DNA from: Steromphala cineraria
Taxonomy: Eukaryota; Mollusca; Gastropoda; Trochida; Trochidae
NCBI GenBank assembly: GCA_916613615.1
Contig: OU744725.1
Span: 11,744,253 to 11,808,252 of the forward strand
Direction of reading: 5' to 3'
Length of the DNA stretch: 64,000 nucleotides
The position numbers were made by a program, and so were the translations under genes. The notes under the pieces were generated by a model. That model had not been told where the DNA came from and ran no database searches. It saw nothing but the letters and a program-made list of their open reading frames with translations. Below, piece after piece: positions 1 through 12,800 of the stretch (position 1 is the first letter of the stretch; every line of letters begins with the position of its first letter).

Positions 1-1526
1 AAGAGCATCACAATCACACAGACATCACAATGTGACATAACATCAATTTGTAAAGTCAGTACCACACAATATCGCTGAAAGCCGACCTCAGAATTTCCTA
101 GTTGGAAATGTACATTCTCAGCACAAGAAATTGCAAAAGTTATTTGTCAAAGTTTATGTTCAGAGAAGATTTACATATTGATTATAATATATCAGATATT
201 AGAAACGATAAGAAGTTAAAAATATGCATGTCTACGGTTTTGGATTATAATTACGTTAATAGAAACATTTACAGCAAGATTCGCGTTTCTTTTTGTGTCC
301 AATATATTTTAAATGGTAAGATATATTAAACCTTATTGTCATACTTGCATGCGGTTCGTGATTTAGCTTATGGGAAAAAAATACATTACTCTGTAGAAAA
401 ATCGTTTATCAAGTTTGATATCATATTTACATGGATTAAGCATGAAATACTAAATTCGACGTCCAAAGTACAGTTTCCTCTGCAAAAGTGCCATAGCTTC
501 TAAAGAACCCGCTCTCTTATATATGTTTTGTTTTTTACACCGAGTCTAAGTTACCGCAATTGCGTCCGATGGGTATCAATTTGGGCGGCAGCTAGTACCT
601 GATTCGGAGAAAATAAAATAAAATGTAGTCGTGCGCGACAAAGACGGCTTTCAGGCGTATATTAAGGGTCGACTGGAAATTGTAAGATGACCTCACTTGA
701 TTCGCCTTCATGTCGACATGCAGTGGCTTACGTTTCGGTCATTTTGGTAACTATCTCCTATTTAAGGAATTTGGTCCGATCTTCTCATGGTTGGTCGCAA
801 AATATATTGCTGAAAATACCAAGAATATAGTAAAAAAAATTTGTTTTTTAAATTTAGCTTTTTGATTATAGGTCTTTAGAATGTGCATATCCATAGACAA
901 AGAATAGCGACAAAATGATAACGTATAGCATTGTCTTGTTGTATATTATTCTATAAGGTTGCGTCCAAGTACTTTGTATCGTTATCATTGACAGTAATTC
1001 TTGCTTGGAATCCTTTCTGCAAAGACTTGGATTCAATTTTTCTTTTTTTCTTGTGTACAAGGTTGCGACGAAGAACTATGTTAAGTAAACATTGGTTGTA
1101 ATTCTTGTAAAGACAGGGAAATTTGACAGGTCTTTTTGTCAAAATTCATATACAATGCAAGTCGTGGAACCACCTGAGTCTAATCATGTTTGGTAAGATA
1201 CACATGTGAAACACGAGGTTGGGTCATAAACGTTAACAGTTTCAAAACTTCATAACATACATGTTAAGTCGGTGAGTGTTTCATCAATACTTTGCAGACG
1301 ACTGAAATATTCGCTTGCGTAAAATGATCTAGTAATTAACACATATATAAACGTATGTCGTATTTCACATTACGAGATAATTCTTTCTAAAGGTTACTGA
1401 CTTTTAACACATTGAAACCACATTAGCTAGCTTTCATGAGTTTTGTTCATGACAGGGAACAAAGTTATGAAGAACATTATGTTTGTTTTATGTTTAGTTT
1501 AGACACGTTTACATTACAAGAACCAA
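1..1526. other. Intergenic, no feature seen
   Basis: AT-rich DNA with many stops in all frames. The short open frames show no family motif. Confidence 0.6.
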
Positions 1527-1672
1527 TTAAAGGGGCAGTAGCACGGTTTAAAATATATATTTTCAATTATTTACTGATAATTGGTCATTAATGCTTAATG
1601 AATTATTTGATGGTGTCGAAAATCTGATTACACAAACCTATCATCCATAATCAGAGAACAAATTATAAATTA
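1527..1672 (+). mobile_element. MITE family A, left-end fragment
   Basis: TTAA followed by AGGGGCAGTAGCACGGTTTA and homology to the other three copies up to AGAGAACAAATTATAAAT. The right half is missing. Confidence 0.75.
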
Positions 1673-1935
1673 TTAGTGTTATATGACAAATGTACTTTTT
1701 GACTTAACAAAACTATTAGACCACCTGTCTTGTCGTGACTGGATGGCTTAGAGAGATGCTGTTTCATTAAGAAGATGATAAAAAAGCGTACGTGCATTGT
1801 CGAGAAACATATTCCGCCGAAACAGCAAATTCTGATAATACAATTATACATAAACATGAATATGGTGTGTGTTGTACTCTTTATGGATAAATTAATTTAC
1901 TTAAGAAACATTTATATGAGGTAAAAAAAAAAGGT

Positions 1936-2283
1936 AATTTTCTCCCTACAGAGGCAGATAAAGTCGTGAAATGTTGATACAGCCTCTGTTATATTACGCT
2001 GAGTTTGTTGGCTCGATGACTGATTGCAGGCAATCAAAGTACGTTATGCAATCAGCGACGCTGTTCTTAAGTCATCATTTTGGCTACTGAATCAGGGCAA
2101 AGGCGTTATGATATGAACCACTCTTTCCATGCGAGAAGCGTTGTCATTTGCTAAGAAATTCAAATGAATTGCGCTCAAAATTTGTCCACAAGGTTAAACT
2201 ACCGGATCCCATGGATTTTGTATTATTAGAACAGGGGTAGTATCAACATTTTATGACTTGATCTACCTCTGTGGGGAGAGAAT
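1936..2283 (-). mobile_element. MITE family D, copy 1 (short form)
   Basis: Termini TTTTCTCCCTACAGAGGCAG and ACCTCTGTGGGGAGAGAATG. The interior contains GCAATCAGCGACGCTGTT, the reverse complement of the conserved core of copies 2 and 3. It is internally deleted to about 348 bp. Confidence 0.78.
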
Positions 2284-3470
2284 GAAAATAAGCATATTGA
2301 GTGACGTTTTTCTAATGTATTATTTTGATCAGATTTCCTCTATTTGAAGGACAATAGCAAAATGAGTTCACTTGGCTTAACAGTTCCGTCAGGTTTTTAT
2401 TATAAGGCCTTTTCGTGAGAAATAGACGTCGCTATGCAGCAACCATAAACCTTTCAAAACACGAGACAAGGCTGAGCATTCCTTAACCGAATTGGCAAAA
2501 AGCTGAAATATGAAATTTTGCGAAATTCGTGAAATTTTCAATGTTGTTGATAATTCCTTATAAAACTCTCATGGGCAAAATGGTGACATATGAAATTGTA
2601 TGATTTCTTCAAATTTCTTTCTTAAAGTGACATGAAGTATTATTAAAAGTATATATCAAATCCTATTTTGCTTTGATAGTGGCCGAGATAAAACATCTAG
2701 TTACTTTAGTTTAACTCCCCTCAATAGACGTATACAACATGATCATTCAAAATGGCAATTATCAGAATAGTAAAAAACGATATCAAACATTTCAAATACA
2801 TGCGTGTTTACTAGTTTTCAACCATTTCAACATTATCTAACAAAATTGTTGTTTTGTCTGCTATGTATATATATTTCCTTTTTCCGATTTGATATATCAC
2901 GACTTGCACCTTTATATCGTAAAATACTGAACGGATATACATAAAAATTATAATTTTCAGCAACTGTGAATATTTCTTGTTAAAATGTCATTATTGGAAT
3001 ATTTTGGCATACGTCACTCCAGCAATGTTTTCCCCAATTCAGTGGTTTACATATACTGAGAGTGAGTCGGGATTGAGTGGCCCTCTCTCGGTCGTTACGA
3101 CAGCAGAGTATGTATATGATTGATAAAATTGGCTACGCGAGTTATGAGAAACTATTCTGACAGGAAATATAAACGAATCATACTGTGATGTTGATTTAAT
3201 TCATCTACTTAATGCGTCGACTTCGCCAAACATTTATATTGGTAAACGGGGACGAGTCCAAGGTTGAGCTTCCGGTAGACTAACATTTAGTCTCAGAAGT
3301 ATTTTTTTTCAATATTGACAATATTTTTCAACAATTCATGTATTTTAACAAAATGGAGCGCAGAAGATGCTTTAACTTCGGATTCTGAGTGATCTGGATT
3401 TGCTTTGGTCGTGTCAATTGAATATTTTTGCTTTATGGTCTGGATGACAGACCACTGATTCCAGTAGCGG
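2284..3470. other. Intergenic, no feature seen
   Basis: AT-rich, no convincing coding, RNA or repeat signal. Confidence 0.6.
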
Positions 3471-3639
3471 GTTAGCGTAGAGGTTGGTCTGCTCGACTTG
3501 AGAACTCGAAATCCGGGTTGGAATCCTCTAAAGATCTTTTGAAACTCGAACCGAAAAAATTACAAAATTGGTTCCATTGCATATATTTAGATTCCGATTT
3601 AACAATGCTATCGATCGCTGTAGCATTGCACCCAAACCT

Positions 3640-3735
3640 TACTGCGTGTAGAACATTTCTCTACCGCAGACGAAGTTGCCTAGCCCTGGTAGAATTCGAA
3701 CCACATAATCTCTTGATCCGAAGCCGAACGCAAAG
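3640..3735 (-). mobile_element. tRNA-like SINE fragment
   Basis: The minus strand has a B-box-like GGTTCGAATTCTACC at about 3686-3700. A second tRNA-like stretch (TTAGCGTAGAGGTTGG, CCGGGTTGGAATCC) lies on the plus strand at 3470-3525. Both are decayed. Confidence 0.4.
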
Positions 3736-3739
3736 TTAA

Positions 3740-5387
3740 CCTAAGAACTATAACAATCACAACACCAACAATTCCAATCAATATCATCAGTTGTTGTGAT
3801 CTCTGCTGTGTATGAGTCCATAAATTATGGTGAGTTAATTTTCGAAAACATTATTTCGCCGTTAAGGAGATAAACTGATCAATAAGATTATAAACAAGCA
3901 AAAACGTTCTTCCTTGAAATCGGATAAGGTTGTTCACTCTCTTAACTACGCATATGGGAGAGAATCCTAGCACTCCGTGATTTTTCATGAATTTTGAGTG
4001 CACTCATTTCCGTTGTGCAATTTCACAACGTAAATGGCTGTCTACCTCGTTTGATTCTTTGATAGCAGCAGATCGATTTACCAATTTGATATTTTCCCTT
4101 TTTCTTCAATGTACCACTTCTTCTGGTAGCAAGAACATCGAATTGTGCCTGCTTCGAAAACGGCTTGTTATTACATACTGTGAGTTCCTAATAGGATGTA
4201 AATTTTATGAACAAGATTATTCCGAACCGCGTTCAATGGTTCTTTATTTTTACTTTTGAGCCTTTGAAAGGCTCTTTTAACATGTCTAGTTATTTAGATA
4301 CCTATTGTTACATACTCAATTAAATATTAACCCCCAAGGCTCCGCACCCTCACCCCTAATAAAAAACAAAACAAAACAAAAATAAAATAAAAATAAATAA
4401 ATAAATAAAAACCAACAAAAATAAACCCCACATCTTTTCAGAAGTCAATGGCCGGGGGCTTATATTGAATATTGAGCATTGAATTAGGAAGGCTTTAGAT
4501 ATCTAAACTGTTGTGTCTGAATACAATAACCGTTCAATCACCTACAATGTATCTACTATTGAAAATGTTATTACATTTACGTTCTACATAATGTCTACAT
4601 TCCCAATAAATATGAACGTGTTGGACATTGCACACGTTATAATATACATATTGTGACTTGAAGACATTATACAGATAACGATATGATGATCCAACCATTA
4701 TCTTGTGTATCTAATGTTATGTTAGTCTGATTAAAATCGGCTTACAGTGTAGTTCCGAGGAACACAATATGATATATGAACTCTACGGAGATATCAAATC
4801 ATCTACACTAAGTCTCAGTGGAGAGGAAGCCTATCGAAATAACAAGTTCTATTCCCGATAGAGTAAATATTTTCAAACTTTTATACTTCGAGATTAGGCC
4901 GATTTTAATCAGAGTGTGTTATGTCATATACGTCAACCACGATCGGCAAGGTGTGAATCTCCGTAGAAAACAGGGTGCAATATTCATCGCATACATACTC
5001 TTTGTTGTTGATCTAAGCCTCCAGGTCATGGTAATATTGGAGGGGTTTTCTCGGTTTTATCAATGTGAGGTCCAACAGTGAAAGTAGATTAGTAATACAG
5101 TAAAGATCTTTACTAATAATGTTTGTTTAACTACGGAAATTAGGTTTTCTTGAGTTTTGCTCAATGCTTATTAGTGCACACCATCAGTTTTCTCGTAGAC
5201 TTCGGAAGGATATGGGGATTTTACAGCCTCTTCATTTTCGGAAGGGTTTTCTGTCGCCTTTAAACATAAAAAATACTTCGTCTTGCATTATATATATGTC
5301 TTCCCGGCATTGTTGAGGTCATATATATGTAATTTACAAGCCATTAGCAAATTAAGATAAACTGTGCTAGCATACATATAAGGAATA
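3740..5387. other. Intergenic, A-rich tract only
   Basis: Contains an A-rich simple tract at 4359-4425 (AAAC/AAAT runs). Otherwise nothing recognisable. Confidence 0.6.
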
Positions 5388-5503
5388 GTTCTATGGATTT
5401 TCAACTTCTTTATTGCAGGATATCTTTTGCTTGATAACAGTGTTACTATCTGCACCGAAACGTCACACTCTTGCAATAAAGAAGTTGAAAATCCATAGAA
5501 CTC
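5388..5503. repeat. Hairpin element with 31-bp arms
   Basis: AGTTCTATGGATTTTCAACT... at 5388 pairs exactly with ...AGTTGAAAATCCATAGAACT ending 5503. The inside contains ACCGAAACGTCACACTC. A diverged relative lies at about 42646-42785 (GATCAACTTTTCTTATTG against AAATAAAGAAGTTGATC, with CCCGAAACAACACTACTG). Confidence 0.85.
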
Positions 5504-6004
5504 TTCTTATTCATCTAACAACTTCTATATGCCTCTCAAAGAACATATGCTAACATTCTCGATGTGATATTGATACATATCGATTATCAAAACACCAAGC
5601 CCGATTCTGTTGTAGAATTTATTAAAAATATGATAAAGACTACTTTTTCATTTGTCGTTCTTTGACAAAAAGTTCTCGACACTATTTCAAGTACACGAAG
5701 TGTTGCACAAATGGACGGATAAACTCACCCTTTCAAAGAAGACATGGATATAAACACGATTTTTGTTAACGTTTAGTAACCACGACTGAAAGTAGAATTT
5801 CACTTTTCATCTATACAAACCAGCTTAAGCCAACTATGGAGGCAAGATATATGCATGCAGATGGTGTACCTTTGCTTTGTAACATAATTATTATATACAT
5901 GATGACTGAATCCATTTCAAAGCATAACGGATAATCATTTAATTGAAGTTTTCCTCATTCGTCTCAGAAATGGAAGATAAATTTGCCATCCATCGTAGCA
6001 GTCG

Positions 6005-6392
6005 TCTTTATGAATTTCTATGATGCAGTCTTATCATTGAAGTCCCTTTGACGCAATCTTCCAAATGAATTTTCAATGAGGCTCTATGGTGCATTCTTCT
6101 CAATGAGGTCTATAGTATGCAGTATATCTAAGCAGGTCTCTACGATGCCAGCTTCACAATGAAGTATCTATGATGCAATGATCTCAATGAAGTATCTATG
6201 ATGCAGTCTTCCAAATGAAGTTTCCATGGAGTCTGTATGATTCAATCTTCCCAATCAAGTCTCTATGCTGTATTCTTCTCAATGAAGTCTCTATGCTGTA
6301 TTCGTCTCAATGAAGTATCTATAGTGTATTCTTCTCAATGATGTATATGCTGTATTCTTCTAAATGAAGTTTCTATGATGCAACATTTGAAA
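6005..6392. repeat. Decayed 28-bp tandem repeat downstream of copine
   Basis: About 13 imperfect copies of TCTCAATGAAGTCTCTATG followed by CTGTATTCT or ATGCAGTCT. It sits 370-760 bp past the copine stop and could be part of a long 3' UTR or lie outside it. Confidence 0.8.
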
Positions 6393-6763
6393 CAATGTCC
6401 ATATTACAGTCTTATTGTTTTAGTCATTGCGCAGTTCATATTATGCAATATTATATCATAATGCAGATTCGATGATTTGGAATCGTCCCTGCAAAGTCAA
6501 AGTTCAGTCAAAACATGACACAGTCTCAATGATGCATTCCATCTCCTTGATAATGCCCAATGGTAGCGTTCTTTGGTCCCTTGAATTTGCTTAAGATGCA
6601 GTCTTTGATTATATTTCAACATTTACCGAAATCCCTGGATGCCGTTTGATGATGCTTACAGTTTCGTTGCTCCAAATTACGTTTTTAATAATGCTCCGAT
6701 GACATATTCGGGATCAGACTGCCATGCACTTCATGAGGTACAGCAGGCTTAAGCACGCACCTG

Positions 6764-6843
6764 CTAGGTGGTGGAAATATCCTGCAGGGACATGGACATC
6801 ACGTTCTCCTCCACCACCGACCCGCAGGTTGGACACGTCGGTC
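6764..6843 (-). CDS. Copine exon 15 (C-terminus and stop)
   Basis: 80 nt (2 + 78). Acceptor CTTGCAG. Encodes GPTCPTCGSVVEEN and a short acidic tail, then TAG at 6766-6764. The phase fits exon 14 exactly and makes the whole CDS divisible by three. A possible poly(A) hexamer ATTAAA (minus strand) lies at 6684-6689. Confidence 0.65.
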
Positions 6844-9800
6844 CTGCAAGTGAAGTGAAGGTAATATTTTATACGGACTCATTTATACATAATTTTATCA
6901 TTTATGTTTAAACAACATGTTGTACACGATGTTCAGAGTCACTGCCAGTTATGTAAACACCTCTACAGGTGCCGTTAAGTACAAACACTGTTTAACAACT
7001 TAACGTTTTGTCTTAGTTAGTTTGAAACGTGATATACTCAGTCATTACTAGTAATCAGTTCAATATAAATGAACGACCATTTTTGTCACAAGCTTTGACG
7101 CAAAGCTTTAATGTATCCAACCACAACGTATTTACCATTATTTTCGGACTTGTAAACATGTCGTTTTTGTGAAGTTAAATTTAGACAGTATATCATTATC
7201 GAAACAAAATCTTGATCTAATTCACTTTAGATTAGGTAGAACCAGGAAAGGGGCGTTGTCATCGTGTTGGTACATATGTACTTTTATCGGTACATTTTAC
7301 TTGACTGATGATGCTTTCACTTTGCACTGTCGGCATAATGTAAGTACAGCAACTTTTTTTTCCATCGTTTAACCTAGCTATAGGATTGGTCTATACTCTG
7401 AAATTAACTTTTATCCAATTTATCGAACCAATGACTGTATATTCATATATAAAGACTTATCTTTGCTATATAGAAAACATGCATTTGCCATGTGAAACAG
7501 TATCTCTTTACCTTTAAATGGACCACAGACAATGGTCATCTTAGTTAAGACATGGAGTAAGAGTGATAGTTTCCACTGAATTCAACACGATTGCATTCTC
7601 GAGTTTCCGTTCCGATAATATCTCCACTAACCTCTGGAACCAATATGGGCTCAATGCAATTCATAAATTACCTTACCTCAATTGCATTACCGTCTTTCAT
7701 TAGCCAATCAGATAGGCCTTTAGTCAGAAATAGGAAAGAAATCATATGGGCAGATAAACGGTGAGTGAGTGAGTTGGGGTTTAACATACAATCAGCAATT
7801 TGTCAGCTATTAAACATGTGGATGTTGCCATCCAAAAGAGAGAACAATCGATAAACCCCAACCGTTTTGATAGACAAAAACACAAAAATACAGTCTCGAA
7901 ATCTATCTCTTCGGATGTCATTTCTGTTTATCGACGAAGCAGGGGGTGACATGAAAGAAGCCATGAGATATCTCATTGGACGATATGCTACTAAGGGGAG
8001 GTAATTAATGAATCGCATTGGGCCCATATTGGTTCCAGAGGTAAGTGGAGATATTATCGGAACGTAAACTCTGAAAAATAGAGAATGACACGATTGTGAC
8101 TTCAGCTCACCTTTTGACGTCAGTAGCGACCCCCGGGACGCCCTTGAGGTGAGGGACATGAGTGAGGGGGACTTCATCATCCCCAGGGGCTCCAAACCCT
8201 CCCTCTCCTCCGCAGTGTCAGATATCCAGGAACTCCGGGGGTCCGCCTTCATTATCCGGGGTCTGTTGGGGGTGATGTCACGTGACTTCATGTACTGCAG
8301 GAACTGCGAGGATAGACAGGCCAAGGTTTCCTGGATCTGTCAAGGGAGACAACTCGGTTATGATTTTGCATACACCATATAAAAAAAAGTTGCATATGGT
8401 CAGCGTATTGATAAACATGACACTTTTCCCCACGGAACTTGGTCGGTCCAAAGCCTTTATATCTTTCAAAACAAAGGGATTTCCAATGATACTCTTTCTG
8501 AGGAAACCTTCAATCGTACATACATGAAGGCAATGTCATTTTAGGAAAACATGACATTACTACATTTACACGCAATAAGATAAAGCATGAGGCTTTTAGA
8601 TGGAGTGGAAGGCTAACGAGACATTACGATCTCGCATCTCTTGGTTCGAATTCCTCAAATGTTTCGACCCAGGACAAATATTAGCATAGGAGCTTATGAC
8701 GATAGTAGGATTCTTCTCATAATAACACAGCATATGACTGCATCATCGAATGGATCGTGAGCTTATCAAAGTCACTAATACACCATTGATCATTGACTAC
8801 TGAGATGATGGATGCTGTATTTAATAATAAAATATATTGGCATTTGTCCATCTTCTTTAGAATATTGTGCTTATCATTTTACACATGATATTTCGTAATA
8901 TTCAACCTCTACTGTACTATTGATGGCTTTTGCAAATACTCTCATCAATTGTAAATTCACCATGTCTTATTTGCCATACATGTATTCTGGAGCAGTATTC
9001 AGATATTGCTTATTTGCCAATCCAGTTTAAAGCATACCCCAGCAGAAGGTTGACCACTCACCACGTGAAGATTACCTCCCCTTGCTATGGACTCCTTGTT
9101 GAGAGTTGTGAAGTGAGTGTTGGCTCTCTGGGCGCGTCTCTTGCTGTGCTCGTCAACTATCGGTGTGTTTACACTCGTGTGGAACTGCTCCTAAGGTGAA
9201 CAGTTAAGAGATTCAATAGATTTACGCTTATACGAAAGTAAAACATAGCTCTGTATATGAGTAACTCATATTTACGTGAATACGAAAGTAAAACATAGTT
9301 CTCTATAAGAGAAACCCATATATACGCAAATACGAAAGTAAATCATAGCTCTGTATATGAGAAACTCATATTTCCGCGAATACGAAAGTAAAACATAGCT
9401 CTGTATATGAGAAACTCGAAGCAATTACCTCCCTTGCATAACGATGTTTCTGGTAAATCGAGGGTCGCGTAGGAGGGAAACAAAAGCACCATGATGGTCT
9501 AAGAAAAGGGCAACAGTTCAGCGGTGTAGTTTTTTTTTTGACATTGCATTATTTGTTTTGATAACGCAGTTTTGCACCATATTTGATATACTATTGTAGC
9601 GTTGTTCTTGTCCAATTGAAAAAAACCCATTGAAAATGAAATAAGCTAAGCAAATGATGCATACCGAACATGTTTCTTTTAAGAGTTATACAGTTGATGT
9701 TTAAGTGTGTGTTGTTTGCAGGTGACTGAAAATGTCATTAACTCCGTGATATTTTTTAAGAACAGTGTAATAATGGATAGAATAGAAATAGAAAAGAAAT

Positions 9801-12800
9801 AGTAGAGATACCTACCATCATTGTGAAATCTGCCGGTCCTACACCAACTATGACGACTGACAAGGGGAGACTACTCGTGTCTATTAGCTTCTGCACAGTG
9901 TCATCTATATCGTTGATTACACCATCCTGAAACATAATTTCACTTCTTCGTAAAGAAAATTCCGTAAGATTGTCAAAGTTTATTTGAAAAATCGAGAGAT
10001 ATTTCCTATTTGATCAAACGTTTCCATAAGAAAATATTTCCGTTGAAAATGCTAAGAACATAAAGAAGACGCAAAGTGCAATTTAAAAAAGGCTATGTCT
10101 ACAGCTGCGTACCTAAAGTTTGTTCACTTACCTGCGTACTCTAGTGCAAATATCATGTGATTTGGAATGTCTTTAAACCATCCTAGCATTGCACAAACGA
10201 AACAGATGATGTTGAAATGTCATTACATGAGAAAAGAATCACTTGCAGTAACATATTTGTATGTCATACCTAATCGTAACAAAATTGGCAGGGCATTGAA
10301 GTGACCAGGGGTCAACATTTCGAAAACATATTTTTTTATTTTTCTCTACAAAATTCTTCATAAATTATCAACAGCTTTACAGTTATATTGTTTTCCTTTG
10401 CACAAAGGCATTGTTATTGTGCTGATTTTTTTCTTACGAAATTTAAAGATTATTCAAATAGAAAGTTAAGAAAATCTGAAATTCACAAATGGGACCCATT
10501 TGTCTATTTTACCATGCCAAATATCGACATTCAGCACCAGTGAGAGGTGATATCGAAATATGGTTTGGGAATGATTTTTGTACACACGGACAATTGCTAG
10601 TTCTTTGAAAGTGCTCCTGGAGTTATTTTATAGACGTCAAATCGAAAGCAAAAATACATGATATTCACTATACGATACACAAGCAAGTGAACAAACTTAA
10701 GGTACGCAGCTGTACTTATAGCAGTTGAAAACATACGAAAATCAAATTTAGTGGATAAAAACAAACACGTTTAAATTGAATATCTTATCATAACCATGTA
10801 CCTACCGTTACTATAAGAAGCACGTAGTAGGTCTGAGATTCCATGGAAACCACGACATCCTTGATGACGTCACATGCTGTCTGAATGACAGGAGCGACAT
10901 TAGTCGGTCCAGCGAAGGTCAAGGTCGGAATGGTGTTGTTGTAAGCCTCTACAACGCCCTGAATAAATAACATATTTGATATATGTTAACAAATCCTAAT
11001 TTTCAAAACTAGTCCACTAATTTATTGCTAGACATAGACAAGGCCGTTTTTTTCATTACATGCACATGTGCTATACAACCTTTGCCTAACAAAAGGCAAC
11101 AATTTGTTCATCAAGAGCTCTCTTATGTTGTTTGAGAATTGTTCGTTCGTTAGTGAGTGAGTCATTTTGTACATGTTACCTGCGAATCAAATGGCCAATA
11201 TAGAATCAAACTCCACATTACTTTATTTCGATTGAAAATCTTTCAACATGTCTTTGACATTTTTTCAACCATTTACTTTAATTAGTATTCGCATACCCTT
11301 ATAGAGTATTCGGACAGTACATCTAACAGGATGCTAAAGAAAGAAACCTTAAACATATATATCTTATATAGATTACGTTATTCTATTAGGTAAGTACAAC
11401 ATGTATACCCAATAGTATAACGTAATCTATATGAGATACGTTTCTTTCTATAGAACTTAAATTGTTTTGTGTATTAATTGACAATTATTCAATTAGCTGG
11501 TAATTATTCAGTTGATGCAAGTGTATTCTAAATTTTCGACTGTGACTAAAAAGACAATGTAAAGTGAATTTAAAAGACATTATAGCATAAATACACGTCA
11601 TTTCTTACATACGATTTATCTCTTATCATACTGACATATTCATATTGTAAAAAAATGCCAACCGAGTAACCAATGATAGCAGAGTGTTTAATACTGACCT
11701 TGACCCCCTTGACCCAGATATTTGATTGGTTGTCTCGAAGCGGGAAGCAGTGGAGAGGGTTTCTATCACAAGTTCTTTTGGCGCCAAATCCAAACACGGC
11801 TATCTTTTGTTCTAGGTCGTATCTTGCTATAGTAGCTCCTAGCGTCTCTATGGTAGCAATATACTGGTTCTGGAAAGAAACGCAATGATTTCGAAAATAC
11901 ATTTAATTTTTATCTTGAAATTTTATCCTTTACCAATAATGGAATAACCTCATTAATTATTTATCAATAATTTTCTTAGTTTATCAGGAACACTTCGATA
12001 CATTTTCTACCTCGATAGTTGAAAATATGAGTGATTAGATGCAGGAGGAAAGTGGGAGAAACGTTCTTGGTGAGATGCAACCACGAAACACAGCTTTAAA
12101 GAAACGGTTTAGTATTCTAGCATGGTCTTACCTTCTTTGTGTTAATGTTGTGCAAAGATAAAACGTCATTTGTGTCACCATTGGAGGCCTGAAATATTCA
12201 ATCACGTGATTACCTATGACACCTGTATGTATACAACAAGCATATATACATGTATGTAACTTTATTGAAATTCGGACAAAACATACAAGTATTCCCCCCA
12301 AATATGAAGTGTTATATCACGCTGAATGCTTTTATGTTTAGAGTTAAAATATTCATTTTCAGTGTCATATGACTATAATCTGTTTTGATGAAACATAAAT
12401 TATTTTCAAAGGGTAACGTTAACTTACGAGTTTATTTTTCGCTTCTGTAGCATACATGTATGTACAGCTGCATACCATAAGTTTGTTCACCTGCTTGTGT
12501 TCTTAGTGCAACTATCATGTAATTTGGGTTTGGTTTTGACGTTCATAAAATAACTCCAGGACCACTTACATAAGATCATCAATTGTCCATGTGTAAAATA
12601 ACCATTCCCAAACCATATTTCGGGATCGTCCTGCCACTGGTGCTGAATGTCGATATTTGGCATTGTTAAATAGACAGATGGGTACATACTTGTGAAATTC
12701 GGATTTTCGTAAATTTAGATTAAAATCATCCATGTAAACTTTGTAAGAAAAAATCAGCACAGTTACGTTGCATTAGCGCAAAGGAACACATATAAATAAG

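Noticed and set aside
1663..1857. Short frames in the first 5 kb as genes
   Set aside because: All are under 95 residues, without motifs, and consistent with chance.
7803..8324. A stand-alone 173-residue minus-strand protein
   Set aside because: The first half is copine exon 14 and the rest is intron running into a MITE; a good donor and an in-phase last exon exist.
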